Shown piece after piece: positions 50,619-60,171 of a DNA stretch of 64,000 nucleotides. The stretch is from Spirochaetota bacterium (lineage in GTDB: Bacteria > Spirochaetota > Brachyspiria > Brachyspirales > JACRPF01). Under the pieces are notes generated by a model that did not search any database, had not been told where the DNA came from, and saw only the letters and a program-made list of their open reading frames with translations. The stretch lies in NCBI GenBank assembly GCA_016214035.1, contig JACRPF010000009.1:1-64000 (forward strand), written 5' to 3'. Numbering within the stretch: position 1 is the first letter of the stretch; each line of letters opens with the position of its first letter. The position numbers and the translations under genes are program-made.

Positions 50619-52373
50619 ATGGACAGTAATGCGGCAGCGGCGCGTGATTTCATTGAGCACGAGACGCAATTCCATCTGGGGGCGCTGCTCACCGAACAGC
50701 CGCATCCGAAAACGGTGACGCTGTCGCAGACCACCGCATCCGATATTTCCGCAGGTATAGCGATGCTTCAGTCGGTGGACGGTGATATTATCGGTTTGGC
50801 AGATACGGTATTCGGCAGTCCCGAGTTCGCATCGCTCACGGCTGATATCACCTCGACGTTCCGCGCGGGCGGGCGCATCTGTTTTTCCGGCTGCGGAGCG
50901 ACGGGACGTCTGTCGATCCTGCTTGAGACGATGTGGCGGAAATACTGGAAGGATACCAAAACGCTGCCGAAGGGAATTGCCGCACGATATCCGGATGCCG
51001 CCGACAAAGTTATCAGCATCATGACCGGCGGCGATTTCGCGCTGGTGCGGAGCGTTGAATCATTCGAGGATTACACGGAATTCGGCCGCGAACAGGTGCG
51101 GGAAGCCGGTCTCGGCGCGGGCGATATGCTGGTGGCGGTTTCCGAAGGCGGTGAGACGTCGTCGGTCATCGGTACCGCGTTTGAGGCGCTTGCTGCGGGA
51201 GCGCGTGTGTATTTTGTCTGCAATAATCCGCTTGCACTTCTGGCGAAAACAGTTGAGCGCTCGCGGATAATAATCGATGAACCGCGGGTCACAAAAATCG
51301 AGCTCGCATCGGGCCCGATGGCCGTTGCCGGTTCCACGCGCATGCAGGCGACGACGTCGGAGCTTCTGGTGCTCGGCGCGGCGCTTGAGATGTCGCTTGA
51401 AACTATCCTGAATCCGGACGATGCAGGTACAGCCGGTGCGGCGCGGTTTGCCGAACAGTATGCCGCACTGCAGAAAATTCTGTCGTGTAAAGAAAATCGT
51501 GACGCAATGGCCCGTATGGTATCGACGGAAGCGGCGGTGTATCGTGCCGGCGGTGCGATTACGTATCTGGCAAAGGAAATGCTCCTCGATATTTTCACTG
51601 ATACCACCGAACGTTCGCCGACATTCATGTTGCCGCCGTTTCGCCGGGCTGATGATGCAGTTGCCCCGCGCTCATGGGCGTTCGTCAAGCATCCCGGACT
51701 TTCCACCGTAGACGCGTGGCGTCATGTGTACGTGCGGGAACCGCGCTGTCTTGACTGGACGCCGGAGGATTACAGCCGCATGGGCGCACCGGAACGCGCC
51801 CGGCCGTTTCCGCCGAAGATAACGAAAGGCGATCTTATGCAGTTTTGCATCGGGAATGAACCGGATGCGTCCCGCTGTTCCTCGCCCGAAGACACCGCCG
51901 TGATGGTGCTTTTCGGGAATGAACTGCGCGATACCGGGTTTATCGATGCGGGGAAAAAGATGTCGTCCGGATTCACCAGGAGCGCGGCGTTCATTATCGG
52001 AGATAATGCGCCCGGGTATGATAGTGAAAATGTATTTCATGTGCGCTGCAAATTACCTGTGTCGCGTCTCGGACTCTGGAAGCATCTTGCCGCGAAACTC
52101 GTGATGAATACCGTCTCAACCGCGACGATGGCGCTCATGGGACGCATCCGCGGGAACTGGATGATGTACGTTGAAACGTCGAACAAGAAACTTATCGACC
52201 GGGGAACGCGTTTGATAGCGGAGATCGCCGGCGTGTCGTATGACGAGGCGTGTTATGCGCTTTTCGAAACGAGAGATGAACTGACGCGCTGGGATGCCGG
52301 AACGCCGCGGCCGTCGCCGGTGGCGAGGACTATTGAAAAACTGACAACTGCAGTGCCGGCCGGCAGCATCTGA
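50619..52373 (+). CDS. GKRP/MurQ-type double-SIS protein
   Basis: 584 residues. The N-terminal part matches MurNAc-6-phosphate etherase (LTEQPHPKTVTLSQTTASDISAGI, FSGCGATGRLSILLE, LVAVSEGGETSSVIG, ASGPMAVAGSTRMQATTSELLVLGAALE). The typical MurQ C-terminal helix motif appears only at about 490-535 (KLVMNTVSTATMALMGRI, TSNKKLIDRGTRLI), so about 230 residues are inserted compared with MurQ (~300 residues). Two SIS modules on this scale is the plan of glucokinase regulatory protein. Etherase activity on MurNAc-6-P or sugar-phosphate sensing are both possible. CGGAG before the ATG; followed by a GH20-like gene. Confidence 0.82.
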   Translation: MDSNAAAARDFIEHETQFHLGALLTEQPHPKTVTLSQTTASDISAGIAMLQSVDGDIIGLADTVFGSPEFASLTADITSTFRAGGRICFSGCGATGRLSILLETMWRKYWKDTKTLPKGIAARYPDAADKVISIMTGGDFALVRSVESFEDYTEFGREQVREAGLGAGDMLVAVSEGGETSSVIGTAFEALAAGARVYFVCNNPLALLAKTVERSRIIIDEPRVTKIELASGPMAVAGSTRMQATTSELLVLGAALEMSLETILNPDDAGTAGAARFAEQYAALQKILSCKENRDAMARMVSTEAAVYRAGGAITYLAKEMLLDIFTDTTERSPTFMLPPFRRADDAVAPRSWAFVKHPGLSTVDAWRHVYVREPRCLDWTPEDYSRMGAPERARPFPPKITKGDLMQFCIGNEPDASRCSSPEDTAVMVLFGNELRDTGFIDAGKKMSSGFTRSAAFIIGDNAPGYDSENVFHVRCKLPVSRLGLWKHLAAKLVMNTVSTATMALMGRIRGNWMMYVETSNKKLIDRGTRLIAEIAGVSYDEACYALFETRDELTRWDAGTPRPSPVARTIEKLTTAVPAGSI

Positions 52374-52398
52374 CACCCGCCGCGTTTTGATGTATAAT
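52370..52398 (+). promoter_or_regulatory. Promoter of the GH20-like gene
   Basis: CTGACA, 17 bp, TATAAT with an extended TG, 23 bp before the ATG; its -35 overlaps the stop of the preceding SIS gene. Confidence 0.6.
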
Positions 52399-52421
52399 GA
52401 AAATCTGCCGGGAGTAATCAT

Positions 52422-54293
52422 ATGAGCGCATCAATTATCTGGGCTGAAAATAAGACTGCACCCGAACTCAACCGCCTGCTTCGTTCCCTCGGTGAAGAAT
52501 ATCCTGTGTATCCGCATGCGCATTCCAATGCTGCGGAGGGCGAGGTTAGCGTCATTTTTCAGAATATCGGCGATATGAACGGCTATGAAATAGAACGGTC
52601 AGTGTCATCCTCTGCCGTCGTCCGGTATGGCCGTTTGCGTGATGCCGCCCGTGCAACGGGAAGCCTGCTCGCCGGTATGCATGCGGGCAGTACAGTACGG
52701 GAGACATGCGCATTCACTGAACTCGGTATGCTTCTTGACTGCGGCCACAACGCCGTTGTCACCGCGGCGCAAATCAGGAAATGGCTGCGTCATCTCGCGC
52801 TGCTGGGATTCGACACGGCGATGATATACACCGATACCGGCTACCGGCTGCCGGGTGAACCCGCCTTCGGCTACATGCACGGCGCATACACGTTTGAGGA
52901 AATGCGCGATCTTGATTCATATGCGGTGGATCTCGGCATTGAGCTTGTAGCGTCCATTCAGGCGCTCGGGCATCTGGAACAGGCGCTGAAATGGGCGCCG
53001 TATCAGCATCTTCGTGACACCGAACATATTCTTCTCGTCGGCGATCCGAAAACCGAAGCGCTGATAGAAAAGATGATCGCTTTCTGGTCATCCGCCCTGC
53101 GGAGCCGGAGAATTCATCTCGGCATGGATGAGACATACGATCTTGGCCGGGGACGTTACCAAGATGTTCATGGTCATCGGGCCGGACTTGATATCTATGT
53201 GGAACACCTGTCAATGGTTGCGCGCATATGCCGGCGTTATGGAATAAAACCGCTGGCATGGTCTGATGTACTGTTCCGTTTTGCGGGTAATGCGGACCAG
53301 CATTACGGCAGCGGCAGCCGCATCCCCGACGGCATACGTAAGCAGATTCCCGGCGATCTGGATCTTGTCTATTGGGATTATTATAATTCCGATGAGGTTC
53401 ATTATACGGAGCGTATTGAAAAGCACCGCGAACTCGGATACGAGCCCATTGTGGCGTCGGGCGTGTGGACATGGCCGACATTCTGGCATGACTGGACGCG
53501 CACCGAACGTTTCGCCGTTCCCTGTATCAAAGCCTGCCGTCAGTCCGGGATCAAGCGTCTGCATTTCACGCTCTGGTCCGATGACGGCGGTTTCTGGGCG
53601 CTTGACTCGGCGTTTGCCGGTCTCGCATATGTCGCGGAACATTGTTACAACGACTCGGTGGATATGGACTGCCTGGCCCGGCGATTCAACGCGGTCACCG
53701 GTTCCGATCTTGCGGCACATCGCTGCGCCTCCGCGATCAACGATCCGCTCGCGGTGTGCAGCGTCATGTGGGACGATCCGCTGCTCAATATCTATCTTCG
53801 TCATGTTGATAATGAAGACGGCTCACGCCTTTCAAAATCCGCGGCGGCATACGCTGAGACAGCCCAATCGCTTGAATCCGTATCCGGTGATCGTGCTGCC
53901 GGTGACCTCGGTCATGCCGCGCTGGTAGCCCGTGTGCTGGCGCAGAAGACCGGATTGGCGGCCCGATTATTCCAGGCATGGAATAAAAAAGAACGGCAGG
54001 ATATCGAAGCGGTGCGTGCGCTCATTCCGCCGCTCGTGACCGATCTCGAAGCGTTGGCCGCATCGTTCAGGCGTCAATGGCTGTCTACATGCAAGCCGTT
54101 CGGGCTTGAGGTTTTGCAGATACGTTTTGCCGGTCTTGCGGCGCGGTATCGCGAACTTGATCTGCGGCTGAATGAATTTGCTGAAGAAAAAATTCGTGAA
54201 ATCCCCGAGCTGGATGAACATCTGCAGGGTGTATTTCTGCCCGCGCGGCATAACACGTATCGCGGTCTGGCAACAGGCGCGCGCATATTTTAG
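52422..54293 (+). CDS. Glycoside hydrolase family 20-like (beta-N-acetylhexosaminidase)
   Basis: 623 residues, no signal peptide. The catalytic barrel starts near LGMLLDCGHNAVVTAAQIRKWLRHLALLGFDTAMIYTDTGY; the Asp-Glu pair is in RIHLGMDETYD (D236, E237), the GH20 substrate-assisted catalytic pair. The N-terminal ~95 residues form the usual small alpha/beta domain. GGGAG precedes the ATG. Placed directly after the MurQ/GKRP-like gene, which suits release and processing of amino sugars inside the cell. It lies 16 bp before the GH42-like gene. Confidence 0.85.
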   Translation: MSASIIWAENKTAPELNRLLRSLGEEYPVYPHAHSNAAEGEVSVIFQNIGDMNGYEIERSVSSSAVVRYGRLRDAARATGSLLAGMHAGSTVRETCAFTELGMLLDCGHNAVVTAAQIRKWLRHLALLGFDTAMIYTDTGYRLPGEPAFGYMHGAYTFEEMRDLDSYAVDLGIELVASIQALGHLEQALKWAPYQHLRDTEHILLVGDPKTEALIEKMIAFWSSALRSRRIHLGMDETYDLGRGRYQDVHGHRAGLDIYVEHLSMVARICRRYGIKPLAWSDVLFRFAGNADQHYGSGSRIPDGIRKQIPGDLDLVYWDYYNSDEVHYTERIEKHRELGYEPIVASGVWTWPTFWHDWTRTERFAVPCIKACRQSGIKRLHFTLWSDDGGFWALDSAFAGLAYVAEHCYNDSVDMDCLARRFNAVTGSDLAAHRCASAINDPLAVCSVMWDDPLLNIYLRHVDNEDGSRLSKSAAAYAETAQSLESVSGDRAAGDLGHAALVARVLAQKTGLAARLFQAWNKKERQDIEAVRALIPPLVTDLEALAASFRRQWLSTCKPFGLEVLQIRFAGLAARYRELDLRLNEFAEEKIREIPELDEHLQGVFLPARHNTYRGLATGARIF

Positions 54294-54309
54294 CGATTGG
54301 AGAGACGAT

Positions 54310-56457
54310 ATGCATGCTGAAGTGAAAAATCATCACGGAGCGCCGGCGTTATTCATCGATGGAAAGCCGGAGCTGTTTGACGGCTATTGCAGTTATTTCC
54401 CGCTGCCGAAGTTCTATGCGGATTATGCGTCCGGCGGCGGAAAGTCCTTCATCATCACGGTGTCGCTTTCCGGGCGATGGGTGCGGCAGTCCACCGAGAA
54501 TGAAGTTGCCGAATACGATGTCCCCATCTGGAAGGGACCGGATACCTACGATTTCAACGGCCTTAACGCAAAGTTGAAAGAAGTCATCGACGCATGTCCG
54601 AACGCGCGTGTCATTGTCCGTCTCTACCTCGACAGTCCGCGCTGGTGGGACGCGCTTCACCCCGACGAACTCGTGAGTGATCCTGATGGAAAACAGGGGC
54701 GTGCCGCGATCGCATCAACGATCTGGCGTAGTGATACCGCAGTTGCGCTGAAAGCTGTTATTACACATCTTGATGCATGCCGTTACAGCAGCAATGTCAT
54801 CGGCTATTTTCTTACCGGACAGGGAACCGAGGAGTGGTATTATCCCGATAATAAATTCCTGTTCGGTCCCGTCATGGAACGCGCGTTCCGTGAATGGCTC
54901 ACACGCCGCTACGTAGACGACGATGGCCTCAACCGTGCGTGGAATACCGGAGATAAGCGGATATCATCGGTGACGATACCCGGCATGCGGGAGATGAACG
55001 TTCCCGCAGAGCGGATGCTATTTCTGGGCAACAGTGAAAAACGCACCATCGATTTTCTGGTGTTCATCTCGGAACTTATGGCTGAAACGATTCTCCACTT
55101 CGCCGGGATTGTGAAACACGGCCGTGCCGGCGTTATCTGCGGCGCTTTTTACGGATATATCACCTACAGCAATGCGCTGATGGGGACATTTGCACTCGAG
55201 AAACTGCTTGCATCGCCGGATATCGATTTTGTGAGCTCGCCGAATCTGTATGTTGAGGCGCGGCGGCTCGGGACACCATGGCCGAGTCAGAGTGCGGTGG
55301 ATTCCGTGAAAGCCGCCGGAAAACTATGGCTCAACGAAAGCGACATTCGCACACATCTTACGCGGAATTTCTATCAGGTTCCGGGTTTTTGTCCGGAAAC
55401 GCATCCGATCTATGGTAAAAACGTTGCTGTCTTCAACGGCTATACGGGTGTGCGGGAAGGAATCGCCGCATTGCGGAAAAGTTTCGGCTGGGCGCTTGCG
55501 AAAAGCGTGGACTGCTACTGGTTCGATCTGGTCCGCGGCTATTATGACGACCCGGTGTATCAGGATGAATTGAGCCGCTTCGGAAGGATATTCGGCGAGT
55601 CGCTCAATCTTGACCGGACCAGCGCGGCGGCGGTGGCCGTGGTGCTCGATCCGGTCGCGTCAAGCGTGCTGCATCCCCACGGGCGCGGACTGCTCACGCG
55701 TCTCGTCATGGATCAGATCGGCGAGTTGAGTCAGTCCGGCGTGCCGTTCGATGTGCTGATGCTGAACGATCTTGAAACCATCGATGCATCGCGATACAGG
55801 ATGCTTTTCTTCTGCGGTGCGTTCACCATCACGTCACGGCAGCGGACGGTACTGGAACAGCGATTCATGAACGGCGGACGTCATCTTGTCTGGTGTTACG
55901 CGCCCGGCATCTATGATGAGAACGGATACGATACGGCGAATCTGTCACGCATGACCGGAATCGACCTTGCCGTTGAGGAGCGCGCGGCGCCCATGCAGAT
56001 GTCTTCTTACACACGCGACACGCCGTTGACGCAATGGCTTCCCGGTGAACTCTACTTCGGTGCGGCTGTGACCGCAGGTCCCCGCGTGCGATGTGTTGAC
56101 ACGGGGGCGGAGATCTTCGGCTCCACGACTGACGGCGCCCCCGGCTGGGTGAAAAAAACGTTCGCCGCATATTCGTCGGTGCATTTTGCCGTGCCGTGCA
56201 TCCCTCCGGAAATACTCCGGTCGCTCTACACCGATGCGGGTGTTCATATCTACAATCACGCCAATGACATATTCTATGCCAACCGTAATTATATCTCGCT
56301 GACGCCGCATGAGCGGGGTGTCCGCCGGATACAGCTTCCTCAAAAAGCCGCTTCAGTGTGCGAACTTTTCACCGGTCGTATTGTCGGACGCGATTGCGAC
56401 AGTTTTATCGATGAAGTCGAGGCGGGAGACGTGAAGCTCTATCAGCTCTGTTGGTGA
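54310..56457 (+). CDS. GH42-like beta-galactosidase family protein
   Basis: 715 residues. TIM barrel with RVIVRLYLDSPRWWDALHP and the acid/base region YFLTGQGTEEWYY (E174/175), followed by a glutamine-amidotransferase-like middle domain (RMLFFCGAFTITSRQRTVLEQRFMNGGRHLVWCYAPG) and a small beta domain, the three-part plan of GH42. A clear nucleophile motif was not pinned down. Start at 54310 is fixed by GGAGAG; the ORF-track start lies inside the previous gene. Cytoplasmic. Confidence 0.8.
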   Translation: MHAEVKNHHGAPALFIDGKPELFDGYCSYFPLPKFYADYASGGGKSFIITVSLSGRWVRQSTENEVAEYDVPIWKGPDTYDFNGLNAKLKEVIDACPNARVIVRLYLDSPRWWDALHPDELVSDPDGKQGRAAIASTIWRSDTAVALKAVITHLDACRYSSNVIGYFLTGQGTEEWYYPDNKFLFGPVMERAFREWLTRRYVDDDGLNRAWNTGDKRISSVTIPGMREMNVPAERMLFLGNSEKRTIDFLVFISELMAETILHFAGIVKHGRAGVICGAFYGYITYSNALMGTFALEKLLASPDIDFVSSPNLYVEARRLGTPWPSQSAVDSVKAAGKLWLNESDIRTHLTRNFYQVPGFCPETHPIYGKNVAVFNGYTGVREGIAALRKSFGWALAKSVDCYWFDLVRGYYDDPVYQDELSRFGRIFGESLNLDRTSAAAVAVVLDPVASSVLHPHGRGLLTRLVMDQIGELSQSGVPFDVLMLNDLETIDASRYRMLFFCGAFTITSRQRTVLEQRFMNGGRHLVWCYAPGIYDENGYDTANLSRMTGIDLAVEERAAPMQMSSYTRDTPLTQWLPGELYFGAAVTAGPRVRCVDTGAEIFGSTTDGAPGWVKKTFAAYSSVHFAVPCIPPEILRSLYTDAGVHIYNHANDIFYANRNYISLTPHERGVRRIQLPQKAASVCELFTGRIVGRDCDSFIDEVEAGDVKLYQLCW

Positions 56458-56492
56458 ATGTAACCGGCGTGCGATAGTTCTGTTTGCTGTTC

Positions 56493-58154
56493 CTATCGAA
56501 CACCCGCGGCACCGAGCATGAGCAGACGGAATTCATTGCCGGTGCTCTTCGGATTTTTATCGGCAAGGACTTCAACGCGTACACGGTGTTTGCCGGGCTT
56601 GCCGTCCGAGATCATGATCATGCGGCGATAACCGCCCCAGGTCTGATCGAACCACGAATCCTCCACGCGCGGGTCACCGTCGTCAACGGTTATCTTCGCC
56701 TTGCCCATGGGGCCTTTTACCACCCAGTATGACAGGAACAGTTTGTCGCCGGTCACGTCGAATTCGATGACACTGCCGGGGACGGCACTTTTATAGCATT
56801 TGTTCGCCTGCGTTGTGTCAAGCGTCCATCCCTCATTCGCCGCCGGGGTGAGCGCATCGGCTTCGGCTATCATGGTGTACTGGAATTTATCGGTTAACAG
56901 CGGCGCGGGAAGCGCTGCTGCATCGGCTGCCGCATCCGGCATGGCCTTGATGCGATCGAGCATCTCACCGATGAGTTTTCCCGCGTAGGCGTGGCCGATG
57001 TCGTTGGGATGTATGTTGTCGGGGCTGATGTCCCGCCAGACGATGCGCTTCGCCGCAAGCTCCGGCCAGACAAGGTCGCGGTAACTCACCATGGGGATGC
57101 CGTAGTGCGTACCGATCTTGCTTTCCCATTCCTGCGCGTTGCCGCCCGCTTCGTTCACCATAAACATAAGGAGCACGCCCGGCTTTCCCGGATCCGCCAT
57201 GATCTGACGGATGACGCCTTCGTACGACTCCGCCCGCTCCTGCGTGTTGCCGTCATTCACCGCGTATTCGACCACGATGAAGTCCGGTTTCTTCGATAGA
57301 AGATCGCGCTGTATGCGCATGGAGCCGTAATCGGAACCGGTGGCGCCGATGCCGGCATTGATGAGCGTACACTCAGCCGCGGGAAAATTCCGTTTCCACC
57401 ATGCAAGCATGTGACCCGCATAACGTTTATCAGCTGTAGACGCGCTTGCCCCCTGCGTAATCGATCCGCCGATGACGCCCACAGTCACTTTGCCGGCGGC
57501 GGCTTTCGCGAACGCACGTTTGATGCGTGCTACGTTGCCGTCGCTCACCACGGCGCGCTTGAACCACTCAGCGGGGAGCGGTTTGGCAAGTTCCGCCGCA
57601 AGCTGTGCGGCCTTCTCATCGCGCCGCATCGAGACGTCGTCGAACCATGCCGTGCCCGCGCCGAAGAGTATCATGGTGAACTGGAGCACCGTGGCCTTCG
57701 GCGGCACCACGACGGTGACGAAATATTTTTTCCAGTCGCTCGTACCTGCCTGAAGCGATGTGCCGGTGTAGGAGAGACGCTTGCCGCTTTCGTCGAAGCA
57801 GTCGCCGGATATGTACGCGCCGCGCGTGACATCGGCTGTCTTCACATATGCCTCAAGTATATAGGTCTCGCCTTCCTTCACCGCAATGCGCTGAAACGCG
57901 CTCGGCCACGACTGTTTGTCCGTGGGCGGCACCGTGATGCGCATCGACGCCGTGCCGGAATGAGCCGACGCGGTGTCGCGTGCAAATGCGGCATCAACGC
58001 CGCCTGCGCCGGTATTCTTCCAGTGCAGAGCGCCCTCGTCGCCGGCATCCTCGAAACTGATGTTGCTTAAGGATTCAGCGGCGCTGCAGAAAAATCCCGC
58101 GGTGAATATGGCGATACACACGGTGAGGAATCGTTTATGTATATTGTATGTCAT
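56493..58154 (-). CDS. Exported SGNH/GDSL esterase with N-terminal carbohydrate-binding domain
   Basis: 553 residues. Signal peptide (1-26); a CBM4/9-like jelly-roll (about 30-180: NISFEDAGDEGALHWKN, ...FGAGTAWFDDVSMRRD); an SGNH esterase domain with the nucleophile in VIGGSITQG, block II GATGSDYG, block III VEYAVNDG and the Asp/His block HPNDIGHAY; and a C-terminal beta domain (KLFLSYWVVKG...). Likely deacetylates an external polysaccharide. GGGAG before the ATG. Same strand and 39 bp after the next GH gene, with a shared N-terminal domain type. Confidence 0.9.
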   Translation of the reverse strand: MTYNIHKRFLTVCIAIFTAGFFCSAAESLSNISFEDAGDEGALHWKNTGAGGVDAAFARDTASAHSGTASMRITVPPTDKQSWPSAFQRIAVKEGETYILEAYVKTADVTRGAYISGDCFDESGKRLSYTGTSLQAGTSDWKKYFVTVVVPPKATVLQFTMILFGAGTAWFDDVSMRRDEKAAQLAAELAKPLPAEWFKRAVVSDGNVARIKRAFAKAAAGKVTVGVIGGSITQGASASTADKRYAGHMLAWWKRNFPAAECTLINAGIGATGSDYGSMRIQRDLLSKKPDFIVVEYAVNDGNTQERAESYEGVIRQIMADPGKPGVLLMFMVNEAGGNAQEWESKIGTHYGIPMVSYRDLVWPELAAKRIVWRDISPDNIHPNDIGHAYAGKLIGEMLDRIKAMPDAAADAAALPAPLLTDKFQYTMIAEADALTPAANEGWTLDTTQANKCYKSAVPGSVIEFDVTGDKLFLSYWVVKGPMGKAKITVDDGDPRVEDSWFDQTWGGYRRMIMISDGKPGKHRVRVEVLADKNPKSTGNEFRLLMLGAAGVR

Positions 58155-58193
58155 TATGCAATCTCCCTGGGCAGAACTATATCACGGCTTCTG

Positions 58194-60035
58194 TTATTCT
58201 TCAAACCGGAATACGGTGATGCTCTGCTTCGGCACCGTATCGCTGAATGTGCTGGCGCTGACGGCGCCCTGCGTAATGCCGCTCCACTGCACGCTGTCGG
58301 CGGTGATGCTTTTGTCGTACCGCGCGCGTGAATATTTCTTTGCCGCAACGCCCGGTTCGATGCTCACGCGCTGGTCGTTGAACGCGGTGTTGATGACGAA
58401 GATCGTCGTCGTTTTTCCGGACGATGCGGCCACCGTGCGGATAAGGCCGTCCGGTTCGTCACTTGTCGCGCGCAGTATCGCCGCGCCGCGGGGACAGTAT
58501 TTCGTGAAGAGTGAATACGAGAAGTAGACGGGGCGCAGTTTCCAGTTCTCGTCCTTGAACTCCCACAAACCGAAATCCATGAAGTTGAATCCCGGATAAT
58601 TGACGCGGTGCAGGCACCAGATGGAAAACCCGTTGATGCCATTGTTGAGCGAATCGATGCATACGCCGCCGATGTACAGGCCGTTCTCGAACGTGCGCAT
58701 GAATTTGTTGTTGCGGTCGGTGGTGTCCTTGTCGGAGACGCCGAATTCGGTGAGATAGATGCGCTTGTCCTTCCAGTTCGGGTCGTACTTTTTCACCGCA
58801 GCCCAGCGGTCCGCGGCATGGTCAACGAACATGGCTGCATCGTTCTTGCGCTTGTAGCTGTGCGTTGAATACACGTCGGCGATGTCGTTGAGCGCGATGA
58901 CCGTTTTCGTGAACCAGGAAAGGTCCGACGACTCGTCGGCCACCGCAAGCTTGATGCGGTCGCGGAGTTTCGCCGATTTGAGCGCATCATGCACGGCGCG
59001 GTACAGTTCCACGTACTTGTCGAAGGTGTAACCCCGCTTCTTGAAGGTTATCTCCGGTTCATTGTAGACCATATAGTAATTGATGCAGGTGTAGCCTTTT
59101 TTATTCACGAGATAATCGAGAAGTTTCGCAACGCCGCTGCCGTGTTTGTCGGCGGGCAGATCCAGCGGACTTTTCGCGCCCCATTCAACCGAACAGATGA
59201 TGACACGGGTGCCGAGTTTCTGGTGCATGTCGAGGATGCGGTAGAGGCTCAGCATGCCGTCGCTTTCCCAGTCGCAGGTCTCGCCGTCGACCGACGGGTT
59301 CCACATGCTCCATGGGATGAAGATACGCGCAAGGCCCATGCCCATTTCCTTCATGCGGCTGAAGATAATCTCGCCGTCGGCATCCACAACGCCTTTGGAA
59401 CGGTTCTCTTTGTTGAAGAGCCAGGGATCGGTCTCCGCGCCGAAGCCGCTGAAGTCTTTCGTTATCACCTCGCCGGTGTTCCTGATATGCACGGTATCCA
59501 TCGATATCTTCGGGGTGGCGGTGTAGTTCTTATTCTGCGTAAGCGTGACATCGTCGAACCACGCCGTACCCGCATCCATCAGTATGAGGCGCAGGCGCAT
59601 CTTCACCGTCCCATCCGGCGTAACACCCTTGATCGATATGCGCGTCCAGTCGGTACTTGCGCCCGAAACCCCTCCGCTCTGGTCATGCGAGATCCGTTTG
59701 CCCAGGTCGTTGAGATATTCCATGGCCACATAGGCAAAGCTTTTCGTATTCTCCACGCGTATATACGCGGTAACGGTGAACAACTGCGACGGCGCCGCTT
59801 CGTACTCGCGCTCGAACGCGGGCCAGCTCCGCTTGCTGTCGGGAGCCGCGTACAGTTTTCCCGATGATGAACCGCTCCTGAACACGGCCGTGTCCCGCGT
59901 GAGTTCTGCGCTTATGCCGCCGTCATTGACGGTCCATCCCTCGGCGGGCGGTTTTTCGAATCCGCCGTCGGGAAGGATGTTGCCGAACGCCATGAGTGAT
60001 GCGAGGACCGATACGATGCATAATCTGATAAGCAT
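58194..60035 (-). CDS. Exported clan GH-A glycoside hydrolase with CBM-like domain
   Basis: 613 residues. Signal peptide MLIRLCIVSVLASLMAFG; a CBM4/9-like domain (GNILPDGGFEKPPAEGWTVNDGG ... DAGTAWFDDVTL) paralogous to that of the downstream esterase; a TIM barrel with ARIFIPWSMWNPS, acid/base Glu in YYMVYNEPEI and nucleophile in RIYLTEFGVSD; and a C-terminal beta domain ending SITVFRFEE. Fits GH5/GH30/GH39-like enzymes; family not settled. Start at 60035 follows GGAG; the ORF-track start is 92 codons earlier. Divergent from an AraC gene. Confidence 0.87.
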   Translation of the reverse strand: MLIRLCIVSVLASLMAFGNILPDGGFEKPPAEGWTVNDGGISAELTRDTAVFRSGSSSGKLYAAPDSKRSWPAFEREYEAAPSQLFTVTAYIRVENTKSFAYVAMEYLNDLGKRISHDQSGGVSGASTDWTRISIKGVTPDGTVKMRLRLILMDAGTAWFDDVTLTQNKNYTATPKISMDTVHIRNTGEVITKDFSGFGAETDPWLFNKENRSKGVVDADGEIIFSRMKEMGMGLARIFIPWSMWNPSVDGETCDWESDGMLSLYRILDMHQKLGTRVIICSVEWGAKSPLDLPADKHGSGVAKLLDYLVNKKGYTCINYYMVYNEPEITFKKRGYTFDKYVELYRAVHDALKSAKLRDRIKLAVADESSDLSWFTKTVIALNDIADVYSTHSYKRKNDAAMFVDHAADRWAAVKKYDPNWKDKRIYLTEFGVSDKDTTDRNNKFMRTFENGLYIGGVCIDSLNNGINGFSIWCLHRVNYPGFNFMDFGLWEFKDENWKLRPVYFSYSLFTKYCPRGAAILRATSDEPDGLIRTVAASSGKTTTIFVINTAFNDQRVSIEPGVAAKKYSRARYDKSITADSVQWSGITQGAVSASTFSDTVPKQSITVFRFEE

Positions 60036-60171
60036 GGATGATACTCCGCAGTTTAGTAGAACGGTATCAGTATACATCATTTCCGTTTTCATGCCCAATG
60101 AAAAAAATGGTAAAATGTTTGTCAGAACTGGTAGTGGTATTTTCGGGTATATGTGGTACATTGCAATCGAT

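Noticed and set aside
59776-60171. N-terminal extension of the AraC gene at 60172
   Set aside because: It is antisense to the start of the clan-A glycosidase gene; the AraC fold is complete from 60172.
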